From Callorhinus ursinus (lineage: Eukaryota > Chordata > Mammalia > Carnivora > Otariidae): a DNA stretch of 64,000 nt. Below are positions 10,311-23,262 of this stretch, in pieces. The stretch is from positions 2,633,800 through 2,697,799 of the forward strand of contig NW_020312775.1 of assembly GCF_003265705.1 (NCBI RefSeq), written 5' to 3'. Every line of letters begins with the position of its first letter. Position 1 is the stretch's first letter. Below the pieces are notes generated by a model. It saw only the letters and a list, made by a program, of their open reading frames with translations, was not told the origin of the DNA and ran no database searches. A program made the position numbers and the translations under genes.

Positions 10311-13300
10311 TCCCACGTGGGAGACACAAATCTGAACAATAGCCCCCTCAATAAGGAACTATTTTATATTTTAAAACATAAAAACAAAATAAAGTTCATA
10401 AGGCACAGAAGCCATTCTTCCCCCATCTCTCTAATTATATTTGTTAAAAGCAATCTTTGGTATAAGTAAGCTATAAATATTATTAAGGAGCTTTCAATTA
10501 TCAGTAATATTTTAATGTATAAGGCTTATATATATATTTCACACAATCATTTTTATTTTTCCTTATAACACTCTTATGATCAGAGATATATAGTTTTCTT
10601 CACCTTGGAGTTGACACAAATCCAGGTGCAAAAAGAAGTTTTGTTGGATCTTCAGATGTAAAATTAATGTTCTTATTAATTTCACATTTTGTCATAATTA
10701 TATTTTCTTGATGCCCTTTTATTGTAGGAGTGAAATGAACACAGTTCTCTTATTTTAATGTTTGTGTGTGTGTGTGTGTGTGTGTGTGCATTTAGGTTTG
10801 GAGTCATTTGTGGTACCATTCTATATGTAAACTGTCACATTTCACTTGAAAACATGAGCTCCTGTCTAGAATCCAGAAGACATACACTTGGCTTTATTCT
10901 CTAGCTGGTTTATATATGAAATTCTAAACCAGCTTTTTCATTACATATCTTTGGCATTTCTCCAAATAGTTCATTGAACCATTCATCCATTTCCTCTAGT
11001 AGAGTTTTAATTTAATATGAGATAGTGATCAATTCCATACATTGGGGTACAGGACTCAGAATTAAGAAGGGATAAGTGTAAGCAGCAGAGAATAAGTTAC
11101 AAACGAATGAGTACATAGGAAGCCATATGACCTTAAACCTTAGACACACTGTTTTGTTCTGTGGTCTGTCTACTTGCAACATTTCAATATAACCTGCCAA
11201 AGAAAAACTTGCGTGCTAACATTTAAGTTTGCTCCTCCCTCTTAATTTTCCTGAGCCCACCAGCTGGTGTTCTAAATACATTTCTTTGGATCAGAAAAAC
11301 AAATCATAAATAAGAAGAGTTGAGCCCCTTTATTTGATTCCCATACTTGCAATTCTCTCAAGCCAAACTTTTCTTTCTCAGATCACTCATTCTGCCTGGA
11401 ATTTTGGGAAATATATGATCTCTTGTGCATATCTAGAGTTGGTATCACCTCTGCCAGCTTTATCCCAAAACATCTTTGTTTCTAGCCTGAATCTGTAAAA
11501 TTCTATCTATTTGACTGAGTGGCCTTTCTGAATATTCATTGGCTACTTTGAGAAGTTCTTAGTTCCCTGAAGTTTCTGTGATTTTACTCTCTATTAATAT
11601 TTCTGTTTTTTTCTACCACCCAGAGGGAAAAATAGTGCATAATTTTAGATTTCAGAGTTTTTCTTTTCATCTTCATTTTTTTTTATTTAAACTTGCCTCA
11701 TGTGGCAATAAATGCTTCCCTTTTCTCCAAGGAGTTATTAAGAAACCCCACATTTACATGATTAAAGCAGTAATCTTCCTCAGCATCTCTTCTAAGATTG
11801 CAGGTGGTTATAACACATTCAGTCAGAAGATAACATCCACTGTGGTTTTTACTGATTCTAGCCACCTGCATTACCCTCCTGCTTCCTTTTGTTCTCTCAT
11901 ACCATGCATTGTTCTATAACCTCCTTTTCTTTTTTTTCCCTCTTTTCACACTTTTTTTTTTAATGCCATAGATAGGAGACTGTATCAAGAATGGGAACCT
12001 CTTCCCTTAATCTCAAAATGTTTGGAGACTCTTTATTCCCCCCCGTCCGACAATACTTTTGGTCCTAATTGGAAGAAAGATTAATCTAGCTGTCAGTTCA
12101 TCTAATTGCTATGAAAACATAATGGAGTCCTTATTAAGTGTCAGTCTATTTCTGTCAGTGATTTTAAGTCTCAAGTATTTTCATCATGTGAAGCCAATTT
12201 ATTTTGTATAGTACTTAACATATAAGGCAAGTCATGAGGAACTGTGAAGAATTTAATAATATTAGGCAGCTCATTGTCTCAAAGTAGTCCTTCTTAAACT
12301 GTGGACTTGTCATTTCTCATAATCTAGAGGGATTAGGGACACAGATGAAAGGCATTAAATGAAAACAGCATGATTTAGCACATACAAAATTGTGGTAGGA
12401 GGTGAAGAAGTCTGTTCCTTGGCATCTTTACTGCCCAACTAGACCATCATCTCTTGGCAGCCCCGAGTTAAAGAACAGGCTTGCAGATGAAATGTGAAAT
12501 TGATGAATATGGCCACCTGTCCTAGCATTTTAGATAGACACTGTGAATTTGTGCCAATGGCTTGACAGTTGGAACACTCAACTCTCAGAAAGGCCTCCTG
12601 CAGTTTCCCTTGCATGCTTCACCCTGCCTGACGTGGATCTCCAAATTTCTAGTTGTTTCACCAAGCACTGTAGGATTTTTCAGCCTCATGTATGATGGCT
12701 CAGCAACTTGGCTTTAACTTGCAGCTCAACAGACTAGCCTGTGATAGGAGCAGCTAAGAGCACTGGGTGTCTCTGCCAACTCTGCTGCTGTATATGCATG
12801 CTGCAGCTGATTGGGTCAACCCAAATTTCTGTGAATGCAATATTGCCATTGAGTGTGTAGACACAATCCAAATGTCCATGGTATGTATTGATATCTAAAA
12901 TTCAGAGAAATCCCATTTTTTGTCATTAAAAAAGCAATAGCCAATGAATTTAAATCAGGATGAAACAAACGTAGTATTACTCTAATGGCTTTAATGTTTT
13001 TGTGCCTGGATTGAAGTCTCCAGTAATCTGTGACTTTGCTGAGATGCTGTTATCTTAATATCCTGGGAAGAATTCTCATAAGGAAATTTCTTAAATTTAC
13101 CTGGTTAGGCTGCATATCAATAGAGAAAAAAGTATATTATTACATTGGGAAAAAAATCATCATTTTTTTCTTAAAGTTTTACTATGGGGTGAGATTCTGA
13201 CGGCATTGCAGTAATTAATTTGTTATCTTTATTATACAAAAGGTGAACAGATTAAACAAGCTAGCTTGCTATCTACCAGATAACAGAGAAAAGTACTTTT

Positions 13301-14869
13301 ATTTTCCCTGATTACTATGCAGTAATTATACTTCTTCTTTATACATAATTAAAGTGAAGGTGGATTTCAGTTCATTCTTCTCAGTGGTAAAACTATCAAG
13401 TTTTCTAATTATTTTCTGTATTATGGAACTATTTCAGATCCCTGTCACATTCCATTTAGTAAATACAAAATAGCTCTGAATTTGAGTTATCACAGCCTGG
13501 GATTTTTATATTATTAATTTTTAAGGTAAAAATCTTTAGATGGACATTATCCAAGCTGAAAATGAATCCTTTTGAAAGAATCCAATTGTTTTTATTTTCT
13601 TCATCTAGTTCTAAAGTCTCTTGCCCATTCACAATCTCTCTTGTTGGTAGGGTCTCCTTTTTTAAAATTAAGGTTGGTTAATTTGTTCAGGTTCTGACAC
13701 AGCTTTTTCTCACTAAACAGTAAGGTTGAACAATTTATCATTACTCTGGGTGTGTACTGCATGTTTTTTGTTTATAGGGATAAGATGTTCATTTTTGGAA
13801 ACAGAAAAATCTTCTGCTCATATTTCAGAATAGAAATATGCACATAGTAAAATAAAGTTTTTAATCATGGATTATTGGTGAATTCGCTTTGAAGAGAAAC
13901 TCTATACTCTAATTATGTTCATGAAGTAGGAGTCCCATTATAAAAGAATATTCCCCTTACAAAAGGAGCCAGTCTCACTGGAGTTCCCTTTAGAGACACA
14001 TTTCTATGAATTTCTATGATGTACTGTGAATACTCTTTTGATGGCAAATTTTAGCATCTATACTTTTTTTTTTTTTAGCACCAGATCACCTTGTAATACT
14101 AATGCCTTTGTGCTCCTCGAAAACTGCAAAATTAGGTGACTCTAAAGAGGATTGACTTTGGGAATACGACTGCCATATCTTGATTCTAGTGGATACCCCT
14201 GATATGAATTATTTCAGTGTAATACTGCTGATTCTTTTACTTAATGATTCATAGTGCCTTGTTTCTAGTAGTTGCTCAAAAATGCTTGCTAAAATTAATC
14301 TTTTATACAGTATTTGCTCTGTGAGGATGCACTGTTATTGTTTTGTTTTTGTTTTGTTTTGCATAATTGAGTTATAGCCCTATTTATCTGCTGCAAAAGA
14401 TATAGGGTAAAGTGATCTTCTTAACTTTCTTCAAGCTCCTATACTTCATGTAGTCAATATGCATTTTCCCATTCCATCCCCACTTCCTAAACTTTCTTTA
14501 AAGTTTGCTCAACCATAGCCCTTCATCCACCTTCTTAATACTGCTAGAAATGGTCTTTTACTTTATCTTACTAGCTTTTCTTTTATCTCAAGAATTTTAT
14601 CAGCAAATGTTGCTAGTATGACTTTTAGAGTAACTCGTATTCTCTTATGTTTAAAAATTGTTTTAATGTTTTATTATAATGATAAAGTGTGCACAAGGTA
14701 AAGAATTCAAGAACCACAAAGGATATATAGAATCTATATGTCTCCCATCCTCTTCTGATCCTTAGTTGTTTGATCCTGAGAGACAAATGCTGAATCTACT
14801 CCCTTATATATTATGCCCTAGATATTCCATCATAAATGACTATCCATGGATATCAGTATCTCTTTTGTA
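10311..14869. other. Repeat-poor 4.5 kb stretch
   Basis: The longest part of the window without a clear mobile element. It holds a (GT)n run (10763-10789), a T-run near 11950, a C-run (about 12040-12048), a GTTTT-type patch at 14338-14362 and a possible L2/MIR shred near 14250-14300. Open frames of 62-113 codons (11012-11200, 11578-11919) have no recognisable domain and no exon-like context. Base composition rises slightly in GC at 12560-12800. I see no gene; conserved non-coding elements cannot be excluded without an alignment. Confidence 0.5.
10763..10789. repeat. (GT)n microsatellite
   Basis: About 13 uninterrupted TG units. Dinucleotide runs like this are commonly polymorphic in mammals. 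Confidence 0.93.
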
Positions 14870-16340
14870 TTGAGGAAAAATTAATATAACATAAAATTAA
14901 CTGTTTTAAAGTGGACAATTCAGTATTTAGTATTTAGTACACTCACAATGTTATTCAAGGACTTAATCTATCTAATTCCAAATCATTTTCATCGCTCCAA
15001 AAGAAAACCCTATACCCATTAAGTAGTTATTATCCATTCTCTCCCCCATGCCCTTGACAGCTATGTATCTGTCTTACCGGTATGAATTTACTTATTCTGG
15101 ATATTTCATATAAGTGGAATCATACAATGTGTATTCTTTTGTGTCTGGCTTCTTTCAATTAACATAATACTTTGGGGGTTCATCCACGTCGTAGCATGTA
15201 TCAGTAATTCATTGTTCTTTATGACAAGATATTTTCCCATTACATGTATATAACACAATTCGTTTATCCATTCGTCTGTTGATGGATAGATTTCCACTAT
15301 TTTTTTTTCTTTTGCATAGTGCTACTAGGAACGTTCACATACAAGTATTTGTTCAAGTACCTGTTTTCAGTTCTTTTGGGTGTATGGTTGGTAGTATAAT
15401 TGTTAGAGTATATGGTAATGCTATGTTTAACTTTTTGAGGAACTACCAAAATGTTTTCCATAGTAACTGAAGAATTTTACATTCCCACTAGTAATATATA
15501 AGGGTTCCAGTTTCTCACCAATAATTGGGATTTTCTTTTTTTTAACTAAAAATTATTTAGCCATCCTTAGAGGTATGAAGTGTTATCTTTTAGGGTTTGG
15601 ATTTATGTCTCCCTGATGATGAATAATGCACATCTTTCCATGTGCATATTACTGTTTAAATGTCCTTTTTGGAGAAATGTCTATTCAAGTGCTTTTCCCA
15701 TTTTTAAACTGAGCTATTTTCCTTTCCATTGATGAGTTGTGAGAATCCTTTATATATTCTGCATACTAGAACTTTACCAAATATATGATTTGGAAATATT
15801 TTCTTCCATTTTATAGGTTGTCTTTTCACTTCCTTGATAGTGTCCTTTGATGCTCAAATATATTTAATTCTCATGAAATCAAATTTGTCTGTTTTCTTTG
15901 TTTCTTATACTTTTGGTGTCATATCTAAGAAGCCATTACCAAATCCAGAGTCATAAGATTCACCCCCATATTTTCCTCTAAGAGTGTTATGGTTTTAGCT
16001 CTGATATTTATTTCATTGATCCATTTTGAGTTATTTTTTTTAATACGATGTGAAAGTCGTATCCAACTTTGTACTTTTGTATGTGGATATCCAGTTGTCT
16101 CTGCACTATTTCTTAAAGAGACCATTATATTTCCTCATTGGGTGATTTCGACACACTTGCTGAAAATCAGTTGAGCAGAGGTGTTTGAGTTTATTTCTGG
16201 ACTCTTAATTTTATTCCATTTATCAATGCCTCTATCCTTATATCTGTAGCACACTCTTGATTACTGTAACTCTATAATAAGTTTTGAAATGAGGAAATAT
16301 AAGACCATTCTTTTTCTTTTGCAATATGACTAGCTATTTG
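14870..16340 (-). mobile_element. L1M fragment, 3' part
   Basis: Minus-strand old L1. The left part is 3' UTR (reverse of AATTAATATAACATAAAATTAAC, ACCCTATACCCATTAAG); 15106-15297 encodes the ORF2 C-terminus with STDEWINELCYI; the right part runs back towards the RT domain and stops near TAGCTATTTGGGG. It probably belongs to the same insertion as 17595-18147, because the two pieces follow each other in L1 order with a short gap in L1 coordinates. Confidence 0.8.
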
Positions 16341-16762
16341 GGGCCCTTGTGAAACAGAGCAGGGACTGGACTCAGGTCCCCTCAGTGCTAACCACAAAAT
16401 CCACTGTTCCTTGATAGCTGAAACTCTATGCTTCTGGAGTTGTATACCTTGTAGGATACTTGAAGTCTAATCCCCTTGAGTAGGTTATCTTGAAGGAATG
16501 TGGAGGCAGGATTCTCATCAAAAGGAAAGATTTGACTAGGAAGACAGGCCAAGACTGAACCAAACGAGTGTGCACCAAGATAAACCCTAGTGCTGACTTT
16601 TCACTGACTTTTTTCCTCATTAAAATACTAAAATCACATCCAGGGATGAAGCTATAACTTGCTAGTTAAACATGTGATATGTGAAGAAGCATGACCTTTA
16701 ACTGCACGGATGCCAATAAATCTGTGCCTCTACATGCTTAAACATCACCCTTTCTTGAAATA
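16341..16762. other. Unassigned insert between L1 pieces
   Basis: About 420 bases not matching L1, lying between two halves of an L1M. It contains a 64-codon minus-strand frame (16426-16620) with no known domain. Could be a decayed DNA transposon or LTR inserted in the L1M; I cannot name it. Confidence 0.4.
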
Positions 16763-17380
16763 TTTTATTTACCATGCTAATGGGCACCAAAAGAAAGCTG
16801 GTGTGGCAATCCTTATCTTAGACAAATGAGATTTTAAACCAAAGACTGTAATAAGAGATGAGGAAGGAGACTATATCCTACTTAAAGTGTCTATCCGACA
16901 AGAAGATCTAAAAATTGTAAATATCTATGCCCCTAACATGGGAGCAGCCAATTATATAAGCCAATTAGTAACAAAAGCAAAGAAACATATAAACAAAAAT
17001 ACAATAATAGTGGGAGACTTTAACATCACCCTCATTGAAATGGACAGATCACCAAAGCAAAAGATCAACAAGGAAATAAAGACTTTAAATGACACTGGAA
17101 CAAATGGACTTCACAGATATATTCAGAACATTCCATCCCAAAGCAACAGAATACACATTCTTCTCTAGTGCCCATGGAACATTATCCAGAAGGGAGCACA
17201 TCCTAGGTCACAAATCAAGTCGCAACTGGTACCAAAAGATTGGGATCATTCCCTGCATATTTTCAAACCACAGTGCTTTGAAACTAGAACTCAATCACAA
17301 GAAGAAAGTTGAAAAGAACTCAAATAAATGGAGGCTAAAGAACATCTTACTAAAAAATGTTCAAAAAAAAAAAGATAGTA
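16763..17380 (+). mobile_element. L1 ORF2 endonuclease fragment
   Basis: Plus-strand piece of L1 ORF2 covering most of the endonuclease in two frames (16887-17168 and 17089-17397). Visible motifs are IVNIYAPNMGAANYI, IIVGDFN, DRSPKQKINKE, FHPKATEYTFFSSAHGT and CIFSNHSALKLEL. The catalytic Asp of the SDH motif is Asn here (17266-17268, SNH), so it would be inactive. No 3' UTR or poly(A), so it is a remnant cut by later events and not a simple 5' truncation. Confidence 0.88.
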
Positions 17381-17395
17381 GGAAGAGGGAAAAAT

Positions 17396-17591
17396 AAAGA
17401 TTTTATTTATTTATTTCAGAGAGAGAGAGAGCACGAGCAGGAGGGGCAGAAGGAGAGGGAGTGAGAATCTCAAGCAGACTCAACACTGATTGAAGAGCCC
17501 AACATGGAGCTCAATCTCACAACCCTGAGATCACGGCCTGAGACGAATCTAGGAGTCAGGTGCTCAACAGACTGTATCACCCAGGCATCCC
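17396..17591 (-). mobile_element. Can-SINE, older type, minus strand
   Basis: Minus-strand Can-SINE of an older variant with AACATGGAGCTCAATCTCACAA, related to the form with a TGAGATC motif after the head. The head at the right end is decayed (TATCACCCAGGCATCCC). Target-site duplication not clear. Confidence 0.88.
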
Positions 17592-17594
17592 TGG

Positions 17595-18147
17595 GTTTAT
17601 TTGTTTTTTATTTTTATTTTTTTGACTCTTTGGGATTTCTTATATATAGAAACATGCCTTCCTATGATTAGAGATAGTTTAACTTTATCCTTTCCAATGT
17701 GGATGAATTTTGTTTTTCTTTCTTGCCTAATTGCTTTACCTAGAATTTCCAGTGCTATGTTAAATAGACTCTTTGAAAGTCGACATTCTTTTCTTATTCC
17801 TGAACGTAGTGGAAAGACTTTTAATCCTTAGCCATTGATCATAATGTTAACTGTGGGTTTTAAATAAATGACCTTTATCATGTTGTGGAAGTTCCATTCT
17901 TATCTTTAATGAATGCTTTTATAATGAAAGGGTGTTGTAGTTTGTAAAATATTCTTTGGGTGTTAGTTGAAACATTAGTTTTATTTTCCTTGATTTTATG
18001 AAAATGATCTATTATATTGATAGGCCTCCTTAAGTTGAACCATTTACATATTTCCGGGATAAATTCTGATTGATTATCATGTGTAATCTATTCAATACGT
18101 AATTGAATTTGATTTGCTAGTATGGTTTGGAGACTTTTCACATCTAT
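17595..18147 (-). mobile_element. L1M fragment, RT part
   Basis: Minus-strand L1 reverse-transcriptase region: reverse of CTTGCCTAATTGCTTTACCTA, CCAGTGCTATGTTAAATAGA, GAACCATTTACATATTTCC and TTTGCTAGTATGGTTTGG. Collinear with 14870-16340. It ends abruptly at the poly(T) of L1-B, which inserted next to it. Confidence 0.8.
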
Positions 18148-18442
18148 GTTCTTTTTCTTTTTTTTTATTTAATTTTATTTTGTTATGTTAGTCACCATAC
18201 AATACCTCATTGGTTTTTGATGTACTATTCCATGATTGTTTTCATATACCACCCAGTACTCCATACAGTACATGCCCTGCTTAATACTCATCACTGGGGT
18301 AACCCATCCTCTCACCCCTCTCCCCTCTAAAACCTTCAGTTCCTTTATCAAGTCCATAGTCTTTCATGGTTCATATCCCCCTCCGATTCCTCCCCCCCCT
18401 TCCTTTTTCACTTCCTTCTCCTAATGTCCTCCAGGCTATTCC

Positions 18443-21400
18443 TTATGTTCCACAAATAAGTGAAACCATATGATAATTGACTTTCTCTGCTTGACTTATT
18501 TCACTTAGCATAAACCCCTCCAGTCCCATCCACGTTGATGTAAAAGTTGGGTGTTCATCCTTTCTGATGGCTGAGTCATATTCTATTGTATATATGGATC
18601 ACATCTTCTTGATCCATTCATCTGTTGAAGGGCATCTCAGCTCTTTCAATAGTTTGGCTATTGCAGACATTGCTGCTATGAACATTGGGGTGCATATGGC
18701 CCTTCTTTTCACTACATCTGTGTCTTTGGGGTAAATACCCAGGAGTGCAATTGCTGGGTCATAGGGTAGCTCTATTTTTAATTTTCTGAGGCACCTCCAC
18801 ACTGTTTTCCAAAGTGGCTGTACCAATTTGCACTCCACCAACAGTGTAAGAGAGTTCCCCTTTCTCCACATCCTCTCCAACATTTGTTGTTTTTGCCCTA
18901 TTTTTGCCATTCTAACTGGTGTAAGGTGGTACCTCAGTGTGGTTTTGATTAGAATTTCCCTAATGGCTATTGGCTAACGTTGATGAACACTTTTTCATGT
19001 GTCTGTTAACCATTTGAAAGTCTTCTTTGGAGAAGTGTCTGTTCATGTCTTCTGCCCATTTCTTGACTGGATTATTTGTTTTTTGGGTGTTGAGTTTGAG
19101 ATATTCTTTATAGAACTTGGATACCAGCCCTTTATCTGTAGTGTCATTTGCAAATATCTTCTCCCATTCTGGGGGTTGCCTCTTTCTTTTGTTGACTGTT
19201 TCCTTTCCTGTGCAGAGCTTTTTATATTGATGAAGTCCCAAAAGTTCATTTTTGTTTTTGTTTCACTAGTCTTTGGAGAGGTATCTTGAAAGAAGTTGCT
19301 GTGGCCGATGTGAAAGAGGTTACTGTTCATGTTCTCCTTTTTTCCATTGCATATTTTTTCCTGCTTTGTTGAAGATTAATTGACCATAGAGTCGTGGGCC
19401 CATATCTGGGCTCTCTATTCTGTTCCATTGCTCTATATGTTTGTTTTTGTGCCAGGACCATGCTGTCTTGGTGATCACTGCTTTGTAATATAGCTTGAAA
19501 TCAGGCAATGTGATGCCCCTAGCTTTGTTTTTTCTTTTTCAACATTTCCTTGGCGATTTGGGGTATTTTCTGATTCCATACAAATTTTAGGATTCTTTGT
19601 TCCAACACTTTGAAAACTGTCATTGGAATTTTGATCGGGATGGCATTGAAAGTATTGATTGCTCTGGGTAGCATAGACATTTTAACAAAGTTTATTCTTA
19701 TGATCCATGAGCATAAAATTTTTTTCCATTTTTTTGTGTCTTCTTCAATTTCTTTCATGAGTGTTCTCTAGTTCTTAGAGTATAGATATTGTACCTCTTT
19801 GGTTAGGTTTATTCAGAGGTATCTTATGGTTTTTGGAGCTATTATATATAGAATCATTTCTCCAATTTCTCTTTCTACAATTGTATTGTTAGTGTATAAG
19901 AAAGCAACTGATTTCTGTGCATTGATTTTGTATCCTGCCACATTATTGAATTGCTGTATGAGTTCTAGTAATTTGGGGGTGGAGTGTTCTGGGTTTTCCA
20001 CATAAAGTATCATGTCATCTGTGAAAAGAAAGAGTTTGACTTCTTCCTAGCCAAATTGAATATATTTTATTTCCTTTTGTTGTATGATTGCTGTTGCTAG
20101 GACTTCTAGTATTATGTTGAATAATAGTGGTGAGAGTGGGCATCCTTGAAGTGTTCCTGATCTTAAGGGAAAGGCTCTCATCTTTTCCGCATTGAGGATG
20201 ATATTCGCTGTGGATTTTTCACAGATGGATTTTGTGAACTTGAGGAATGTTCCCTCTATCCTTATACTACGAAGAATTTTAATCAGGAAAGGATGATGTA
20301 TTTTGTCAAATGCTTCCTCTACATCAATTGAGAGGATCATATGGTTCTTCTCCTCCTATTAATGTGTTCTATCACATTGATTGATTTGTGAATGTTGAAC
20401 CACCCTTGCATCCCGGGGATAAATCCCACTTGGTTGTGGTGGATGATCCTTTTAATATACTGTTGGATCCTATTAGCTAGGATTTTGTTGAGGATTTTGG
20501 AATCTATATTCATCAGGGATAGTGGTCTGAAATTCTCCTTTTGATGGGGTCCTCATGTGGTTTGGGGACTAAGGTAATGCTGACCTCATAGAATGAGTCT
20601 GGAAGCTTTCCTCCTGTTTCTGTTTTTTGAAACAGCTTCAGGAGAATAGGTATTATATCTTCTTGAATGTTTGGTAGAATTCCCCAGGGAATCCATCAGG
20701 CCCTGGAATCTTGTTTTTTGGGAGGTTTTTGATCAGTGCTTCAATCTCCTTACTGGTTATTGGCCTATTCATGTTGTCGATTTCTTCCTGCTTCAGTCTT
20801 GGCAGTTTATAGGTTTCCAGGACAGCATCCATTTCTTCCAGGTTGCTTAATATATTGGCATAGAGTTGTTGATAATAATTTCTTTTTTTAAAAAGATTTT
20901 ATTTATTTATTTATTTGAGAGAGAGAGAGAATGAGAGATAGACAGCACGAGAGGGAAGAGTGTCAGAGGGAGAAGCAGACTCCCTGCTGAGCAGGGAGCC
21001 CGATATGGGACTCAATTCCAGGACTCTGGGATCATGACCTGAGCTGAAGGCAGTCGCTTAGCCAACTGAGCCACCCAGGTGCCCTGTTGATAATAATTTC
21101 TAATAATTGTTTCTTTTTCCTTTGTGTTAGTCGTGATCTCTCCCCTTTCATTCAAAATTTTATTGATTTGGGTCCTTTTTCTTTTCTTTTGGATAAGTCC
21201 AGACAGTGGTTTATTGATCTTATTAGTTCTTTCAAAGAACCAACTTCTAGTTTCATTGATCTGATCTAGTATGTTTCTGGTTTCTAATTCATTGATCTAA
21301 TCTTAATGATTTCTCTTCTAATGTGTGGCTTAGGCATCGTTTGTTGGTTTTTCTCTAGTTCTTTACATTCTAGAGTTAGTTGGTGTATAAGGGATTTTTC

Positions 21401-22300
21401 TATTTTTTTGATGGAGGCTTGGGTGGCTATGTATTTCCCCCTTAAGACCACGGATGTGTTTTCGTTCTCATTGGTTTTCATGAATTGTTCAAGTTCTTCT
21501 TTGATTTCCTGGTTGACCCAAACATTCATGAGCAGAGTGGTCTTTAACTTCCAAGTGTTGGAATTTCTGCCAAATTTCTTCTTGTGATTGAATTCCAGTT
21601 TTAAAACATTATGGCCTAAGAATATGCAGGGAATGATCTCAATCTTTTGGTATCATTTGAGACCTGATTTGTGACCCACTATGTCGTCTATTCTGGGGGA
21701 AGTTCCATGTGTGCTCGAGAAGAGTGAGTATTCTGTTGTTTTAGGGTGGAATGTTCTGTATATATCTATGAGGTCCATCTGGTCCCGTGTGTCCTCCAAA
21801 GCTCTTGTTTCTTTGTTGATTTTCTGCTTAGATGATCTGTCTATTGCTGAGAGTGGAATATTGAGGTCGCCTACAATTAATGTATTGTTATCATTATGAC
21901 TCTTTACTTTGGTTAAAAGTTGGCTTATGTAGATGCCTGCTCCCATGTTGGGGGTATAAATATTTACATTTGTTAGTTCTTCTTGTTGTATAGACCCTTT
22001 AAAAATGATAAAGTATCCTTCTGTGGCTCTAACTACAGTCTTTAGCTTAAAATCTATTTTTTCTGATATAAGAATTGCTACCCCAACTTTCTTTTGAGGT
22101 CTGCTGGCATGGAAGATGGATCTCCATCCCTTCACTTTCAGTCTGGGTGTATCTTTAAGTTCAAAATGAGTCTCTTATAGACAGCATATGGATGGGTCCT
22201 GTCTTTTTATATAATCTGCAACCATGTGCCATTTTATGGGAGCATTTAGGCCATTCACTTTGGGAGTGATTATTGAAAGATATGAATTTATTGTCATCAT
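18443..22300 (-). pseudogene. L1-B ORF2 remnant
   Basis: Relic of the L1 endonuclease/reverse transcriptase, about 1,210 codons after removing the SINE. The start is placed at 22298-22300 (MMTINSYLSIITPKVNGLN) and the stop at 18443 after YHMVSLICGT. The endonuclease (21653-22135 open) shows VNIYTPNMGAGIYISQL and IVGDLN, but the SDH motif is degraded to LGH (about 21610-21625). RT keeps FTDD (about 20010-20025). C-terminal blocks lie at 18599-18910 (STDEWIKKM). Many frameshifts and a SINE insertion; not functional. Confidence 0.9.
20883..21084 (-). mobile_element. Can-SINE inside L1-B ORF2
   Basis: Minus-strand Can-SINE with a clean 16-base target-site duplication TGTTGATAATAATTTC (20867-20882 and 21085-21100) taken from the L1 itself. 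This shows it entered after L1-B. Head at the right (GCCACCCAGGTGCCC). Confidence 0.97.
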
Positions 22301-22378
22301 GTTGCCTGTGAAGACCTTTTTTCTATAGATTGTCTCTGTAAATTTCTGTTCTATATCACTATTGAGGTGTTCCTCCTT

Positions 22379-23262
22379 TTATAGAACCCCCCTTAATATT
22401 TTTTGCAAGGCCGGCTTAGTGGGCACATATTCTTTCAGTTTCTGCCAGTCTTGGAAACTCTGCATCTCTCCATCCATTCCAAATGGCAGCCTTGCTGGAT
22501 AAAGTATTCTTGGCTGCATGTTCTTCTCATTTAGTATCCTGAATATGTCTTTCCAGCCCTTTCTGGCTTGCCAGGTCTCTGTGGCTAGGTCTGACATTAT
22601 TCTGATGTTCCTCCCTCTGTACGTGAGGAATCTCTTCCCCCAACTGCCCTTAAGATGGTTTCTTTGGTTCTAAGATTTATATTTTACTATTACATGCCTG
22701 GGCATTGGCCTGTTTTCCTTGAACTTGGGAGGGGTCCTCTCTGCCTCTAGGACATGAATGTTTATTTCATTCCCCAGATTCTGGAAGTTCTCAGTTACGA
22801 TCTGTTCAAATATATCTTCTAATCCTCTCTCTCTCTTCACCCCTTCAGGGATTCCAATAATTCTGACATTGGAACGTTTCATGATGTCACTTATTTCTCT
22901 GATTATATTTTCATGGGTTTTGAGTTCTTTTTCCCTGGTCTCTTCTTTTTCCTTCTTTCCTATCAGTTGGTCTTGTAGATCACTAATTCATTCTTTTGCC
23001 TCACTTACCCTAGCTGTTTGATTATCCAGATTAGATTAGACTCATTGATAGCATTTTTAAGTTCTGCCAATTCAGCTTTCATTTCTGCCCTTAGAGACTC
23101 TATGTTGCCATTATCAATTTCTCCATTCTAGCTATTGTCTTCACAATTGCTACTCTGAATTCCCTCTCTGACATCTTGGTTATATCTGTATCCATTTGTA
23201 AATTTGTGGCAGAAATCAGTCTCTGAGTCTTTCCTATTTTGGGTGTTCCTCTTCCTAGTCAT
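22379..23262 (-). pseudogene. L1-B ORF1 remnant
   Basis: Relic of the ORF1 RNA-binding protein. It starts at 23260-23262 with MTRKRNTQNRKDSETD, frameshifts, then reads MSEREFRVAIVKTIARMEK, aligned with MSDLEFRIMTLKILAGLEK in L1-J. The C-terminal domain is open at 22379-22597 (SDLATETWQARKGWKDIF, NMQPRILYPAR, PALQKILRGVL) and stops in the normal place. About 295 codons in total, normal for the family. Broken. Confidence 0.88.

Noticed and set aside
18590..23020. Many 60-110 codon plus-strand frames as genes
   Set aside because: They are antisense shadows of the minus-strand L1-B ORFs.
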